From Betaproteobacteria bacterium (GTDB taxonomy: Bacteria; Pseudomonadota; Gammaproteobacteria; Burkholderiales; JAEUOS01), in contig JAQGMJ010000020.1 in the NCBI GenBank assembly GCA_028292405.1, positions 1-64,000 on the forward strand: a stretch of DNA of 64,000 bases, written 5' to 3'. This document shows, one piece after another, positions 45,397 to 54,591 of the stretch (positions are counted from its first letter, which is position 1; the number at the start of each line of letters is the position of its first letter). Position numbers and translations under genes: made by a program. Under the pieces are notes generated by a model. The model ran no database searches. It was not told where the DNA came from and was given only the letters and a program-made list of their open reading frames with translations.

Positions 45397-46235
45397 AGGC
45401 CGAGTATCCGCTCCGCGTTGCCGTGATAGATCTTCTCCATCACCTCGTCCTTGTAGCCTAGCTCGCCCCACTCCTTCAGGATGCGCTCGTAGGGCATGCT
45501 CGGGTAGTCGCTGCCGAACATGATCTTGTCCTGCAGGCGGCCGCGCATGTCGACCTTGAGGTTGCCGGGAAAGTATTTCGGCGCCCAGCCTGACATCTCC
45601 CAATAGACGTTGCCCTTGTGCAGGCACACGGCGGTGGTCTCATCGACCCAGGGCCAGCCGGGATGGGCCATGATGATTTTCAAGTTCGGGAAGTCGGCAG
45701 CCAGATCGTCGATCGCCGAGGGATGCGCATGGCGAATACGTGCGCCGTTGCCGCCGGGCATGCCGGCGCCCATGCCGGTGGTGCCGACGTCGATCATCAC
45801 CGCCGCCTTCAGTTCATTGATCACCTCGAACAGTGGGTAGTAGCGATGATCGTTGACCGCGAAGTGCTGCATGATGGGGTGGAAGTGAAAGCCGATCAGT
45901 CCCAGCTCGTTCACCGCCTTTTTCACCTGCTGCATCGCGATCTCGCCCTTGGCCGGCTCGACCGCGCCCCAGGCCTGGATGATGCGCTCCGGGTGGCGCT
46001 TCCACATGGCGTGCACGTCTTCATTGGTGACGGGCTTGGTGGCGACGGTGGTCTCGAGGTCAAGCGCCACCAGCACGGCCTGAACGCCGGCGTCTTCGAA
46101 GTCCTTCAGCACGGCCTCTTCGGTCTTGCCGGTCCACTCCCGCTTCCAGTAGCGCGCCAGTTCGGCGGGGTAAGGGCCCTGGGCATTGATCCATTCCTGG
46201 GTGCCGGGGTAGCAGTGCAAATCGATGATGCGCAT
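45393..46235 (-). CDS. Amidohydrolase-2-like metal-dependent hydrolase/decarboxylase
   Basis: 280 residues. Amidohydrolase-2 (ACMSD-like) fold: IDLHCYPG at the N-terminus, ELGLIGFHFHPIMQ, IIMAHPGWPWVDE, VYWEMSGWAPKYF and MFGSDYPSMPYERIL with the metal Asp. The N-terminal HxH metal motif is HCY, so one His ligand is missing. Likely a decarboxylase, hydratase or hydrolase for an aromatic or ring-cleavage acid. Lies 12 nt after the aryl-AMP ligase gene in one operon. Its stop overlaps the TetR stop in CTAG. Confidence 0.82.
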   Translation of the reverse strand: MRIIDLHCYPGTQEWINAQGPYPAELARYWKREWTGKTEEAVLKDFEDAGVQAVLVALDLETTVATKPVTNEDVHAMWKRHPERIIQAWGAVEPAKGEIAMQQVKKAVNELGLIGFHFHPIMQHFAVNDHRYYPLFEVINELKAAVMIDVGTTGMGAGMPGGNGARIRHAHPSAIDDLAADFPNLKIIMAHPGWPWVDETTAVCLHKGNVYWEMSGWAPKYFPGNLKVDMRGRLQDKIMFGSDYPSMPYERILKEWGELGYKDEVMEKIYHGNAERILGL

Positions 46236-46247
46236 TTGGTTGAGTCC

Positions 46248-47894
46248 TTATTTCGCCTCGGCGGCGAGTTTGCCGGTGACCATCTCGACCAGGGCTTTTT
46301 TCGACACCTTGCCGAAGGTGGAGACCGGGAATTCGTTCAGCAATTCGAGGCGCTCGGGCAGCTTGAACTTGGCGATCTCGCGGCCGATGAGGAATTCGGT
46401 CAGCTCCTTCAGCGCCAACTGCTGGCCGGTACGCAATATCACGCAGGCGCAGGTTTTCTCGCCCATATTCGGGTCGGGCATGGCGACGCAGGCGACGTTT
46501 TGTACTGACGGATGCATCAGGATCAGGTTTTCGATTTCCTCGGCACTGATTTTTTCGCCGCCACGGTTGATCAGGTCCTTCTTGCGGCCTTCGACCACGT
46601 AGTTGCCGCTGGGGTGCAGGCGCATCAGGTCGCCGGTGCGGTAAAAACCGTCGGGCGTGAACTGGCGCGCGTTGTACTCCGACACGCCGAAGTAGCCGCG
46701 CAGGGTATAGGGGCCGCGGCAGGTGAGCTCGCCGGTTTCGCCTTTTGGCACTTCGCGGCCTTCTTCATCCAGCAGCAGCACTTCGTCGTCCGGGCAGATC
46801 GGGCGGCCGCAGGTTTCCAGGCGCACGTCTTCCGGGTCGTCGAGGGCGACGAAAAACAGCATGCCCTCGGACATACCGAAATTTTCCTGCACGGTGACGC
46901 TGGGGATCAGTTGCTTGGTGCGCAGGCGTACCTCGGGCTGCATGCGCTGGCCGCCGCTCTGGATCACCTTCAGCGAGGAGAGGTCGAAGTCGCCGATGGC
47001 GGGCGAATTGATCAGGCGGATCAGCAGCGCCGGCACCACTTTCAGGTGTGTCACCCGGTATTGCTGGATCAAGGCGAACATGTCTTCCGGTTTGGTGCTG
47101 GTGGAAAGCACTACCTTGCCGCCATTAAAAAAATACCCCTGGATCCCGGGGCAGGCCAGCGGCAGGTTGTGCGCGATCGGCAGCACCAGCAGCAGCACCG
47201 ATTCACCCGTCACCCCGCATACCGGCGCGGCGGTCTTGGAGTTGTAGGCGTAGTCGTTGTGGGTGCGCGGGATCAGCTTGGGCACGCCGGTGGTGCCGCC
47301 GGAGAGCTGGAAGATCGCCGGGTCGGTCGGGTCGATCTTGATTTTGTCGAGTTGCGAGCGGGGCAGGATGGGCGGATTGGCAATCAGGTCCATCAGCGAA
47401 TGTTCGCCCCCGCCCGACTTGCCCAGCACGATGCGGAACTTCAGCGTCGGCGATTCATCGGCCACGCGCTTGACCATCGGCCCGAAGGCGAAGTCGCCCT
47501 GTGATTCCGGGTAAACGCATGCCGTCGCCTTCGAGATGGCAACGAACTGGCTGACTTCGGTGTGGCGATGGGTGGACAGCGCGGCAATCGGGATGGCGCC
47601 GATTTTTTGCAGCGCGAAGTAGAGGAAGACAAACTCGACCACGTTGGGCAGCTGCAGCACCACCGGGTCCAGCGGCTTCAGGCCGAGTTCGAGCAGATTC
47701 AGTGCCAGGTTATCGCTGATCTCGTCAATCTCGCCGTAGGTGTATTGGTGGCCGCGATCGATGATGGCGACGCGGCGGCGGTGCTGCTTGAACACCGCAT
47801 CGAATTCCTGCGCCAGGGATTGGTCCTGCCAATAGCCTTTTTCGCGGCACATGGCCGCGTACTCGGGGGGAAAGGGAACGACGCCTTGCAACAT
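46248..47894 (-). CDS. Aryl-AMP ligase (2,3-dihydroxybenzoate/salicylate adenylating type)
   Basis: 548 residues, ANL superfamily. A-motifs: QLSGGTTGVPKLIPRTHNDY, ENFGMSEGMLFF, YRTGDLMRLHPSGNYVVEGRKKDLINRGGEKISAEEIE and the C-terminal catalytic Lys region FGKVSKKALV. The N-terminus YWQDQSLAQEF matches EntE/DhbE/SdgA-type ligases, which form salicyl- or dihydroxybenzoyl-adenylate. Without siderophore genes nearby, a catabolic role (aromatic acid activation) is favoured. Middle gene of the SDR-ligase-amidohydrolase operon, 10 nt after the SDR. Confidence 0.88.
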   Translation of the reverse strand: MLQGVVPFPPEYAAMCREKGYWQDQSLAQEFDAVFKQHRRRVAIIDRGHQYTYGEIDEISDNLALNLLELGLKPLDPVVLQLPNVVEFVFLYFALQKIGAIPIAALSTHRHTEVSQFVAISKATACVYPESQGDFAFGPMVKRVADESPTLKFRIVLGKSGGGEHSLMDLIANPPILPRSQLDKIKIDPTDPAIFQLSGGTTGVPKLIPRTHNDYAYNSKTAAPVCGVTGESVLLLVLPIAHNLPLACPGIQGYFFNGGKVVLSTSTKPEDMFALIQQYRVTHLKVVPALLIRLINSPAIGDFDLSSLKVIQSGGQRMQPEVRLRTKQLIPSVTVQENFGMSEGMLFFVALDDPEDVRLETCGRPICPDDEVLLLDEEGREVPKGETGELTCRGPYTLRGYFGVSEYNARQFTPDGFYRTGDLMRLHPSGNYVVEGRKKDLINRGGEKISAEEIENLILMHPSVQNVACVAMPDPNMGEKTCACVILRTGQQLALKELTEFLIGREIAKFKLPERLELLNEFPVSTFGKVSKKALVEMVTGKLAAEAK

Positions 47895-47904
47895 CGCAGC
47901 CTCC

Positions 47905-48678
47905 TCAGGTCGAGCTGGTGAAACCGCCGTCGATGACGATGATCTCGCCCGTCACAAAGCGGTTGGCGGTGATCAGCGTCATCATGGTCTCGGCCACGTC
48001 TTCTGCGGTGACGCAGCGCTTGAGCGGCGTGGCCTTGGCGCGGCGGCCCATCAGGTCTGCGTACTTGTCTTTCAGCATGCGCTGCATCCAGTCACCTTCC
48101 ATCCAGCCGGGGGCGACGGCATTGACGCGGATTTGGGGCCCGAGGTTGAGCGCCAGCGTCTTGGTGAGGTTGACCACCGCTGCTTTCGAGGCCGCATAGG
48201 GGAGCGGCTGCGGGCCGGGACGCAGGCCGACGATGGAGGCCGTGTTGACGATGCAGGCATTCGGCGCGGCCTTGAGCAGCGGCAGCGCGGCGCGCGTGAC
48301 CTGGAAAATGCTACGCACGTTGACGGCAAAGACGCGGTCCCATTCGTCAAGGTCCAGGCCGTCCATGTCTTTCGGCTTGACCTCGGTGGTGGTGCCGGCG
48401 TTGTTGATCAGCACGTCCATGCGGCCGAACTTGGCGGCGACGGCGGCGACCATGCCCTTCACTGCGGGATCGTCGCTCACATCGGCCTTGCACAACAGGG
48501 TCTGGGCGCCGAGCTTTTCGGCGGCAGCGGCGGTGTCTTTCGCTGCCGCGTCGCTGCGGCTGTAATTGATGGCGACGTCGTAGCCGGCGGCGGCCAGGGC
48601 CAGCACCGCGGCGCGGCCGATGCCGCTGGCGGCGCCGGTGACCAGGGCCGCCGGGCGGCCGGAAGGGGCAGAACTCAT
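47905..48678 (-). CDS. Short-chain dehydrogenase/reductase
   Basis: 257 residues. Seen: VTGAASGIGRAAVLALA (TGxxxGIG), VLINNAGTTTEV, catalytic Tyr/Lys in PYAASKAAVV, and IDGGFTS at the end. NAD(P)-dependent oxidoreductase. First gene of the operon with the aryl-AMP ligase and the amidohydrolase. A 12-bp palindrome (48773-48784) lies upstream. Substrate unknown. Confidence 0.92.
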   Translation of the reverse strand: MSSAPSGRPAALVTGAASGIGRAAVLALAAAGYDVAINYSRSDAAAKDTAAAAEKLGAQTLLCKADVSDDPAVKGMVAAVAAKFGRMDVLINNAGTTTEVKPKDMDGLDLDEWDRVFAVNVRSIFQVTRAALPLLKAAPNACIVNTASIVGLRPGPQPLPYAASKAAVVNLTKTLALNLGPQIRVNAVAPGWMEGDWMQRMLKDKYADLMGRRAKATPLKRCVTAEDVAETMMTLITANRFVTGEIIVIDGGFTSST

Positions 48679-48772
48679 GAAGCTGTCTCCAGGTTATGCG
48701 GCGCCGTGGCGGCCGCTTAGGTGCCGATGCGCGACCTCGAACGGGTCGCTTTCCAAGGATCAATGAGAAAAT

Positions 48773-48784
48773 TGAACATGTTCA
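48773..48784. promoter_or_regulatory. Palindrome TGAACATGTTCA upstream of the SDR-ligase operon
   Basis: Perfect 12-bp palindrome about 95 nt upstream of the SDR start, in an AT-rich stretch between two operons. A TetR-type or other dimeric regulator could bind; not proven. Confidence 0.45.
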
Positions 48785-48818
48785 TATTCCGCATTTTCGG
48801 AAGGAATGTCAAGCCCTC

Positions 48819-48947
48819 GCGACCACGCTTGTGGTCGCACCTTATAAAACCATAGGTTTTTTTGCGAAAGTGCGCGGACGCAACCTGAGAAAACCTGAGG
48901 TTTTTTTCTTTTTCGATGGGTCTGCATCAACACAGTTGTGTTGATGC
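48819..48947. other. Cluster of hairpins and palindromes in a gene-free stretch
   Basis: The 465 nt between the SDR and copZ hold no gene but several symmetric units: GCGACCAC-gctt-GTGGTCGC (48819-48838), AAAACC-ata-GGTTTT with T-run (48846-48863), AACCTGAG repeated twice before a T-run (48880-48910), and a perfect GCATCAACACA-gt-TGTGTTGATGC (48924-48947). Transposon remnant, sRNA or regulatory block are all possible; nothing decides. Confidence 0.4.
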
Positions 48948-49090
48948 TGGTTGAGCACTAGTCCCGCTGCTTGCGACCGATTCGCGCGGCTGGCGAAAAA
49001 ACTTGCGCTACCGAAAGAGAGGGCAGCGGCGACCAAGCGTCATCCGCCTTCAATCGAAGCATCGCTGGTTACTAACATACAGTAATCCAG

Positions 49091-49119
49091 GCGCCGCGCA
49101 AAGGCTTCTTGCGCGGCGC
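49091..49119. other. GC-rich hairpin 3' of copZ
   Basis: GCGCCGCGCAA, loop, TTGCGCGGCGC. Lies about 25 nt beyond the copZ stop on the minus strand; a possible terminator although no clear U-tract follows on that strand. Confidence 0.4.
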
Positions 49120-49143
49120 GAAACGCGGTTTTCGCCGCGGCGC

Positions 49144-49341
49144 TTACGCCGGCTGCGGTGTGTAGCCGGCCTCGCGAATCGCCTCTTGGAACTCGGCGGC
49201 ACCGTGGCTGGAAGCGATGCTGACGCGCTTGTTGTCGAGATTGACGTTGACGGTGGCGGCGTCGTCGACGGCTTTCACCGCCTTGGTGACGCGGCCGACG
49301 CAGTGGCCGCAGGTCATGTCCTGCACTTGGAGTTCGATCAT
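49144..49341 (-). CDS. copZ: CopZ-type copper chaperone
   Basis: 65 residues from ATG 49341. Single HMA domain IELQVQDMTCGHCVGRVTKAVKAVD with the GMTCxxC-type metal loop (here DMTCGHC). Delivers Cu(I) to the CopA ATPase. Divergent from copA, with CueR-type operators between them. Confidence 0.93.
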   Translation of the reverse strand: MIELQVQDMTCGHCVGRVTKAVKAVDDAATVNVNLDNKRVSIASSHGAAEFQEAIREAGYTPQPA

Positions 49342-49384
49342 GGCAATGGCAATGCAAAAAAGTTGAACACAGTGTAACCCTGAA

Positions 49385-49409
49385 GCTTGACCCGATGGGA
49401 AGGTCAAGC
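49385..49409 (-). promoter_or_regulatory. CueR-type operator for copZ
   Basis: GCTTGACC and GGTCAAGC are exact inverted arms with a 9-nt spacer. On the minus strand this gives TTGACCTTCCC..., the -35/operator arrangement of MerR-family copper promoters. About 45-70 nt upstream of copZ. Confidence 0.65.
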
Positions 49410-49443
49410 ACTGAATCTCGCTGCCGCCGGCTTGAAAAGCTTG

Positions 49444-49464
49444 ACCTTGCCATCATGGTAAGGT
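49444..49464 (+). promoter_or_regulatory. CueR-type operator for copA
   Basis: TTGACC -35 overlaps ACCTTGCC-atcat-GGTAAGGT, one mismatch from a perfect inverted repeat; about 19 nt separate the -35 from a GACCAT-like -10. It lies 40 nt upstream of copA ATG 49505. Typical lengthened MerR-type promoter. Confidence 0.75.
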
Positions 49465-49504
49465 GGACCATGGATTGATCGCCTCTTTCGCATCGCCCCT
49501 CGAC

Positions 49505-51925
49505 ATGACCGCCGCCACTCTTCCCCCACCCCTCGCGCGCGAACATCGCCTGCGCATTGAGGGTATGACCTGCGCCTCCTGCGTGGCCCACGTGGAAAAG
49601 GCCCTGCGCAAGGTGCCGGGGGTGGCACAGGCCAGCGTCAACCTCGCCACCGAGACCGCCGCCGTTTCCGCTGCGCCCGAAGTCACCGACGCCGCGCTGG
49701 CGCAGGCGGTGCACGGCGCCGGCTACGAAGTGGCGACGCGCGAAGTCGACCTCGCCATCGCCGGCATGACCTGCGCCTCCTGCGTCGCCCACGTGGAGCG
49801 CGCGCTGAACAAGGTGCCGGGGGTGATCTCGACCAGCGTCAACCTGGCCACCGAGCAGGCGCGCGTGCGGGTGAGCCCGGAGGTGAACCTCGACACCCTG
49901 CTGCGCGCGGTGGATGGCGCCGGCTATGCGGCCACGCCCGCGCGCGAACAGCAAGCCGATGTTGCGCATACCCTGCCCGAGTGGTGGCCCGTGGCGGCGG
50001 CGGCAGCCTTCAGCCTGCCCTTGTTCGCCCCCATGCTGGCGCTGCCCTTCGGCCGCGACTGGATGCTGCCGCCGCTGCTGCAATTGCTGCTCGCCACGCC
50101 GGTACAGTTCTGGCTCGGCGGGCGCTTTTACAGCGCCGGCTGGCGCGCGCTGAAATCGGGCACGGCGAACATGGACCTGCTGGTGGCGCTGGGCACCTCG
50201 GCCGCCTACGGGCTTTCGCTTTACCTGCTGCTGCGCCATTGGGAACACGCGGCGCACGAGCATTTGTACTTCGAGAGTTCGGCGATCGTCATCACCCTGG
50301 TGTTGCTGGGCAAATGGCTGGAGACAAGAGCCAAGCGCCAGACCACCGACGCCATCCGCGCCCTGCAGGCGCTACGGCCGGACACCGCGCGGGTGCGCCG
50401 CGACGGCGTGGACGGCGATGTACCGCTGGCTGCCGTGAAGATCGGCGACCTGGTGGTGGCCCGTGCCGGCGAGCGCATCGCGGTCGATGGCGTGGTTGCG
50501 GGGGGTTCCAGCGAGGTCGACGAGTCGCTGATCACCGGCGAGAGCGTGCCGGTCGCCAAACAGGCAGGTGAGCACGTTACCGGCGGCGCGGTGAATGGCA
50601 CGGGCTTGCTGCTGATCGAGGCCACGGCCATCGGCGCCGAGACCACGTTGGCGCGCATCATCCGCATGGTGGAAGACGCGCAGGCGGCGAAGGCGCCGAT
50701 CCAGCGCCTGGTGGACCAGGTAAGCGCGGTGTTCGTGCCGGTGGTGCTGGGCATTGCGCTGATCACCCTGCTCGGCTGGGGCGCCTACAACGGCGACTGG
50801 GAAAACGCGCTGCTCAACGCAGCGGCGGTGCTGGTGATCGCCTGCCCTTGCGCGCTCGGCCTGGCGACGCCGACGGCGATCATGGCCGGCACCGGGGTGG
50901 CGGCGCGCCACGGCATCTTGATCAAGGACGCGCAGGCGCTGGAGATCGCGCATGCGGTGAAGCTGGTGGCTTTCGACAAGACCGGCACGCTGACCGAGGG
51001 CAAGCCGGCGCTGGTGGCATTCAAGGCGCTTGCCGGCCTGGACCAGGAACTGTTGCGCCTGGCCGCTGCCGTGCAGCAGGGCAGCGAGCACCCGCTGGCG
51101 CGTGCAGTTATCCATGCCGCGCAACAGGCCGGACTGCAGGCGCCCGCCGCCAGCCAGGTGCAAAGCCTGCCGGGACGCGGCCTGAGTGCGCAAGTCAAAG
51201 GCGCCACGCTGTACCTCGGCAACCAGCGCCTGATGCAGGAGCAAGGCGCCTGGCCGGCCGAAGCACCCGTGCAAGCGCATGAACTGGAACAGCAGGGCCG
51301 CACCATTTCCTGGCTGGCGCGCAAGGTGCAAGACAAAACCGAATTGCTCGGCTTCATGGCCTTCGGCGATACGGTCAAGCCCAACGCCCGCGCCGCCATC
51401 GACGCCCTGCGCGCGCATGGAGTGAAAAGCATCATGCTCACCGGCGACAACCCCGGCAGCGCGCAAGCGGTGGCGCGCGCGGTGGGGCTGGATGATTTTC
51501 GCGCCGAGGTGCTGCCGGCCGACAAGGCGCGGGTGGTGAGCGAACTCAAGCGCGACGGCGGCATCGTCGCAATGGTGGGCGACGGCATCAACGACGCACC
51601 CGCACTCGCTGCGGCTGACGTGGGCATTGCCATGGGCAGCGGCACCGACGTGGCGATGCAGGCCGCCGGCATCACCCTGATGCGCGGCGACCCGCTGCTG
51701 GTGGCCGATGCGATCTCGGTCTCGAAGCGCACCTACAACAAGATCCGGCAAAACCTGTTCTGGGCATTCTTTTACAACTTGGTCGGCATCCCGCTGGCGG
51801 CCTTCGGATTTTTGAATCCGGTGGTGGCGGGGGCGGCGATGGCCTTTTCCAGCGTCAGTGTGGTGAGCAACGCGTTGTTGCTGCGGCGCTGGAAACCGGC
51901 GGCTCGCGGTGAGGTGAAAGCATGA
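49505..51925 (+). CDS. copA: Copper-exporting P1B-type ATPase CopA
   Basis: 806 residues from ATG 49505 (GTG 49463 would overlap the operator and is rejected). Two N-terminal HMA domains, each with GMTCASC (about residues 20-26 and 88-94). Membrane part with the CPC ion site in [12 protein letters not shown] (about residue 447), phosphorylation Asp in [11 protein letters not shown] (about 491), and hinge [20 protein letters not shown]. Exports Cu(I) to the periplasm with ATP. Overlaps cueR by ATGA. Confidence 0.95.
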   Translation: MTAATLPPPLAREHRLRIEGMTCASCVAHVEKALRKVPGVAQASVNLATETAAVSAAPEVTDAALAQAVHGAGYEVATREVDLAIAGMTCASCVAHVERALNKVPGVISTSVNLATEQARVRVSPEVNLDTLLRAVDGAGYAATPAREQQADVAHTLPEWWPVAAAAAFSLPLFAPMLALPFGRDWMLPPLLQLLLATPVQFWLGGRFYSAGWRALKSGTANMDLLVALGTSAAYGLSLYLLLRHWEHAAHEHLYFESSAIVITLVLLGKWLETRAKRQTTDAIRALQALRPDTARVRRDGVDGDVPLAAVKIGDLVVARAGERIAVDGVVAGGSSEVDESLITGESVPVAKQAGEHVTGGAVNGTGLLLIEATAIGAETTLARIIRMVEDAQAAKAPIQRLVDQVSAVFVPVVLGIALITLLGWGAYNGDWENALLNAAAVLVIACPCALGLATPTAIMAGTGVAARHGILIKDAQALEIAHAVKLVAFDKTGTLTEGKPALVAFKALAGLDQELLRLAAAVQQGSEHPLARAVIHAAQQAGLQAPAASQVQSLPGRGLSAQVKGATLYLGNQRLMQEQGAWPAEAPVQAHELEQQGRTISWLARKVQDKTELLGFMAFGDTVKPNARAAIDALRAHGVKSIMLTGDNPGSAQAVARAVGLDDFRAEVLPADKARVVSELKRDGGIVAMVGDGINDAPALAAADVGIAMGSGTDVAMQAAGITLMRGDPLLVADAISVSKRTYNKIRQNLFWAFFYNLVGIPLAAFGFLNPVVAGAAMAFSSVSVVSNALLLRRWKPAARGEVKA

Positions 51926-52326
51926 GCTACCCGATGAACATCGGCGAGGCCGCCAGCGCGACCGGCGTTTCGGCGAAAATGATTCGCCATTACGAGGCCA
52001 CCGGCCTGATCCCGGCGCCGGCGCGCACCCTGGCCGGCTACCGCAATTACGCGGAGAGCGAGGTGCATACGCTGCGCTTCATCCGCCATGCGCGCAAGCT
52101 GGGGTTTTCGGTGCCGCAGATCGGCGAGTTGCTGGGGCTGTGGCGCAACCAGCGGCGCTCGAGCGCCAAGGTGAAAAGCCTGGCACAGACGCACATCGCC
52201 GAGCTGGAAACGAAGATCCGCGAGATGACCGCGATGAAGGCGACCTTGGCCCACCTGGTGCATTGCTGCCATGGCGACGAGCGGCCGGATTGCCCGATAC
52301 TGGAGAACCTGGCGGCCGGGGATTAG
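51922..52326 (+). CDS. cueR: Cu(I)-responsive MerR-family regulator CueR
   Basis: 134 residues. N-terminal winged [29 protein letters not shown] and [21 protein letters not shown]-terminal Cu-binding loop with [10 protein letters not shown], containing the two spaced Cys that bind Cu(I) in CueR. Its ATG overlaps the copA TGA, so it is co-transcribed with copA and likely autoregulated. Confidence 0.94.
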   Translation: MSYPMNIGEAASATGVSAKMIRHYEATGLIPAPARTLAGYRNYAESEVHTLRFIRHARKLGFSVPQIGELLGLWRNQRRSSAKVKSLAQTHIAELETKIREMTAMKATLAHLVHCCHGDERPDCPILENLAAGD

Positions 52327-52346
52327 ACCCGGCGCGAAGTGCCGGG

Positions 52347-52661
52347 TTACAGCCCGAGCATGCGGCTGATGTCGAGCAGCAGGGTGCTGTCGTGGGCAAT
52401 TTCGCCGACCACCGTCTGCTTGCCTTTTTCCAGGATGCCGCGGATGCCGTGCAAGCTGCCGGCGATGCGGTAGCTGTCGAACTCCGGCAGTTGCAGCGAT
52501 TCCTTCAGGGCGGCGATTTCGTCACGCAGGTCCTGCGCCCCGGGCGCGTCGGCCGGAATATTGTCCAGCTCGTTTTCCAGGTGGGCGATCAGCCCGTTGA
52601 TGCGGGCCGTGTCGGCGGCCGAAGGGCCGGCGGGCTGGGCGGGGATGTCGCTTTTGGACAT
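52347..52661 (-). CDS. Small coiled-coil-like conserved protein
   Basis: 104 residues from ATG 52661. Helical, with DTARINGLIAHLENELDNIPADAPGAQDLRDEIAALKESL then HGIRGILEKGKQTVVGEIAHDSTLLLDISRMLGL. Not matched to a named family with confidence; length resembles small DUF proteins of the order. No signal peptide or membrane segment. Convergent with cueR. Confidence 0.55.
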   Translation of the reverse strand: MSKSDIPAQPAGPSAADTARINGLIAHLENELDNIPADAPGAQDLRDEIAALKESLQLPEFDSYRIAGSLHGIRGILEKGKQTVVGEIAHDSTLLLDISRMLGL

Positions 52662-52741
52662 GCGGGTACTCCGTTGGATGCTTGGCGACATTTTACGCCC
52701 AGATGCTTAGCGCACTGCCGGCCTTGCTTTAAACTCGCAAC

Positions 52742-53200
52742 ATGCTTGAACTGCGCGATATCGACCTCACCCGCGACCCTGCCGCCGCCCTCCATGTGAA
52801 AGACGAGGTAGTGCAGGTCGTGTTCGCCGCCACCGCCGGCAGCCTGATCAGCCTGGAAGGGCCAAACCGCTATGCGGCGGGCGATGCGCTGATCAGCGGC
52901 GCTACGGCTGAGCGCTGGAGCGTTTCGCGCGACCGCTTCGACGCCAAGTATGTGCCGGAGGGCTCGACCGTGGCGGGGGCTGACGGCGCCTACCGCGCGC
53001 GGCCGGTGCCGGTGCTGGCCAGGCAGATGCACGAGGCGTTCACCCTGGCGCGCTCGGCCGGCGGCGATGTGCTGAACGGCACGGCCGGCGACTGGGTGCT
53101 GCAGTACGCGCCGGGCGACTACGGCGTGGTGGCGCAGGTGCGTTTCGCGCGGGTCTACCGGGCGCAGCGGCCCGGCGAGGATAGCCCGCAGAGGCCTTAG
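52742..53200 (+). CDS. Conserved protein with PGDYGVV motif, unknown function
   Basis: 152 residues. Start MLELRDIDLTRDP; middle ISLEGPNRYAAGDALISGATAERWSVSRDRFDAKY; C-terminal WVLQYAPGDYGVVAQVRFARVYRA. The PGDYGVV element recurs in a proteobacterial family of unknown function. Soluble, no catalytic motif recognised. Confidence 0.6.
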   Translation: MLELRDIDLTRDPAAALHVKDEVVQVVFAATAGSLISLEGPNRYAAGDALISGATAERWSVSRDRFDAKYVPEGSTVAGADGAYRARPVPVLARQMHEAFTLARSAGGDVLNGTAGDWVLQYAPGDYGVVAQVRFARVYRAQRPGEDSPQRP

Positions 53201-53207
53201 GCGAACC

Positions 53208-53552
53208 TCAGGCGCCCTGCGGGTCGGACTCCCAGCGCACGGTGCGCACGCAGGTGTCGGCCGCGAGCAGGTTAATCAGCTCGGAGATGGCGCCGCGCAC
53301 ATGGCTTTCACCGTGAACGGTGAAGACGATGCGGGTGCGCGAGCCGTCTTTGGAGGGCAGGGCCGTGCCGACTTTTCCCCGCACGCCGGCGCCCTTGGCC
53401 TTGAGGTTTTGAATCACCAGTTGCTCGACGCGTGGCGCCGAGGTGCTCAGGCAGACGACGAAAATGCGATAGGCGCTGCGCCGGCCGGTGCCGCTGGGCA
53501 ACCAGTCGGTATGCGTAGTGTCAGCTTGATGGGAATGCGAGTCATACAGCAT
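53208..53552 (-). CDS. Free-standing small protein, possibly ACT-like/MgtC-tail-like
   Basis: 114 residues from ATG 53552 (AAGGAG upstream). After a hydrophilic N-terminus: RRSAYRIFVVCLSTSAPRVEQLVIQNLKAKGAG... RTRIVFTVHGESHVRGAISELINLLAADTCVRTVRWE, a beta-alpha-beta pattern resembling the C-terminal ACT-like domain of MgtC proteins. No membrane segment. Lies downstream of the kdp operon on the same strand. Family match is tentative. Confidence 0.5.
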   Translation of the reverse strand: MLYDSHSHQADTTHTDWLPSGTGRRSAYRIFVVCLSTSAPRVEQLVIQNLKAKGAGVRGKVGTALPSKDGSRTRIVFTVHGESHVRGAISELINLLAADTCVRTVRWESDPQGA

Positions 53553-53657
53553 GGGTAGTGCTCCTTGATGCAACGCCGCCAGCATAGGCCGTCAAATGTA
53601 AATCCGGTGTAAAGCTGTTGTTACGAGGTGTAACGATGGCGCCAAAACATGGCATCT

Positions 53658-53981
53658 TCAGGGCGTATCGATGGCAATGGCGCGAACTATCCTGCCGGTG
53701 GGACCGTCGCAGACCACCACGGTCTCGCGGCCGTCGCGCGCTTCGATGTATAGATGGATTTGCGTCGCCCCCGCTGCCTCGCGCGCGCTGGCCACCTTGA
53801 CCTCGCCCGGGTAGGGCGTGGCGGCGGCATGGCGGCAAGACTCGATGTAGCGGCTGGTCGGCGGCACGAAATAACTCACTGCGAAGGCTACGCTGGAGAC
53901 CATGCAGATGCTGGCGATCAGCGCGAATCGGGCCGGCATCGGCATCGACATCGACATCTCCGGGTCTTCGAACAGCGGCAT
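53658..53981 (-). CDS. Small membrane-anchored protein next to kdp
   Basis: 107 residues from ATG 53981. Met-rich N-terminus, single membrane helix ARFALIASICMVSSVAFAVSYFV (about residues 17-38), then a periplasmic domain with IHLYIEARDGRETVVVCDGPTGRIVRAIAIDTP. Starts 14 nt after kdpC on the same strand and may be part of its transcript. Unknown function. Confidence 0.6.
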   Translation of the reverse strand: MPLFEDPEMSMSMPMPARFALIASICMVSSVAFAVSYFVPPTSRYIESCRHAAATPYPGEVKVASAREAAGATQIHLYIEARDGRETVVVCDGPTGRIVRAIAIDTP

Positions 53982-53995
53982 GATAAGGGTGCTCC

Positions 53996-54580
53996 TCAGT
54001 GCAACCCGTCCAGGGCCAGGTTGAGCTGCAGCACGTTGACGCGCGGCTCGCCCATCACGCCCCACTGGCGCTGCTCGGTGGCCGCAGTCACCAGTTCGGC
54101 GACGCGGGCGGGATCGAGCTTGCGTTCGCGGGCGATGCGCCGTACCTGGTAGGCGGCGGCCGCCGGGCTTATGTGCGGGTCGAGGCCGCTGGCCGACGCC
54201 GTGACGAGATCGACCGGCACCGGTGCCGGGTTGCCGGGGTCGGCGTCGCGCAGGGCCTTGATGCGGTCGCTTACCGCGTCGGTGAGCGCCTTGTTGGTCG
54301 GGCCCTGGTTGGAGCCGGAGGAGGCACCGGCGTTGTAGGCATAGGGCGAGGTGGCCGAGGGGCGGCCCCAGAAATGTTTCGGGTCGCTGAAGGGCTGGCC
54401 GATCAGGCGCGAGCCCTGGACCTTGCCGCCGGGTTTTCCTGAACTGTCGATCATCGAGCCGTTGGCCTGGTTGGGCATCAGGCCCTGGGCAATGCCGGTG
54501 ACCAGGGCCGGATAGGCGGCGCCGGTGATGGCGGTCATGACGAGCAGCAGCGAGAGCGCGGGACGAAAGTGAGTGAGCAT
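53996..54580 (-). CDS. kdpC: Potassium-transporting ATPase subunit KdpC
   Basis: 194 residues. One N-terminal membrane helix, then [54 protein letters not shown] and [26 protein letters not shown], signatures of KdpC. Couples KdpA and KdpB. Starts 11 nt after kdpB. Confidence 0.96.
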   Translation of the reverse strand: MLTHFRPALSLLLVMTAITGAAYPALVTGIAQGLMPNQANGSMIDSSGKPGGKVQGSRLIGQPFSDPKHFWGRPSATSPYAYNAGASSGSNQGPTNKALTDAVSDRIKALRDADPGNPAPVPVDLVTASASGLDPHISPAAAAYQVRRIARERKLDPARVAELVTAATEQRQWGVMGEPRVNVLQLNLALDGLH

Positions 54581-54591
54581 GGTGTTTCTCC

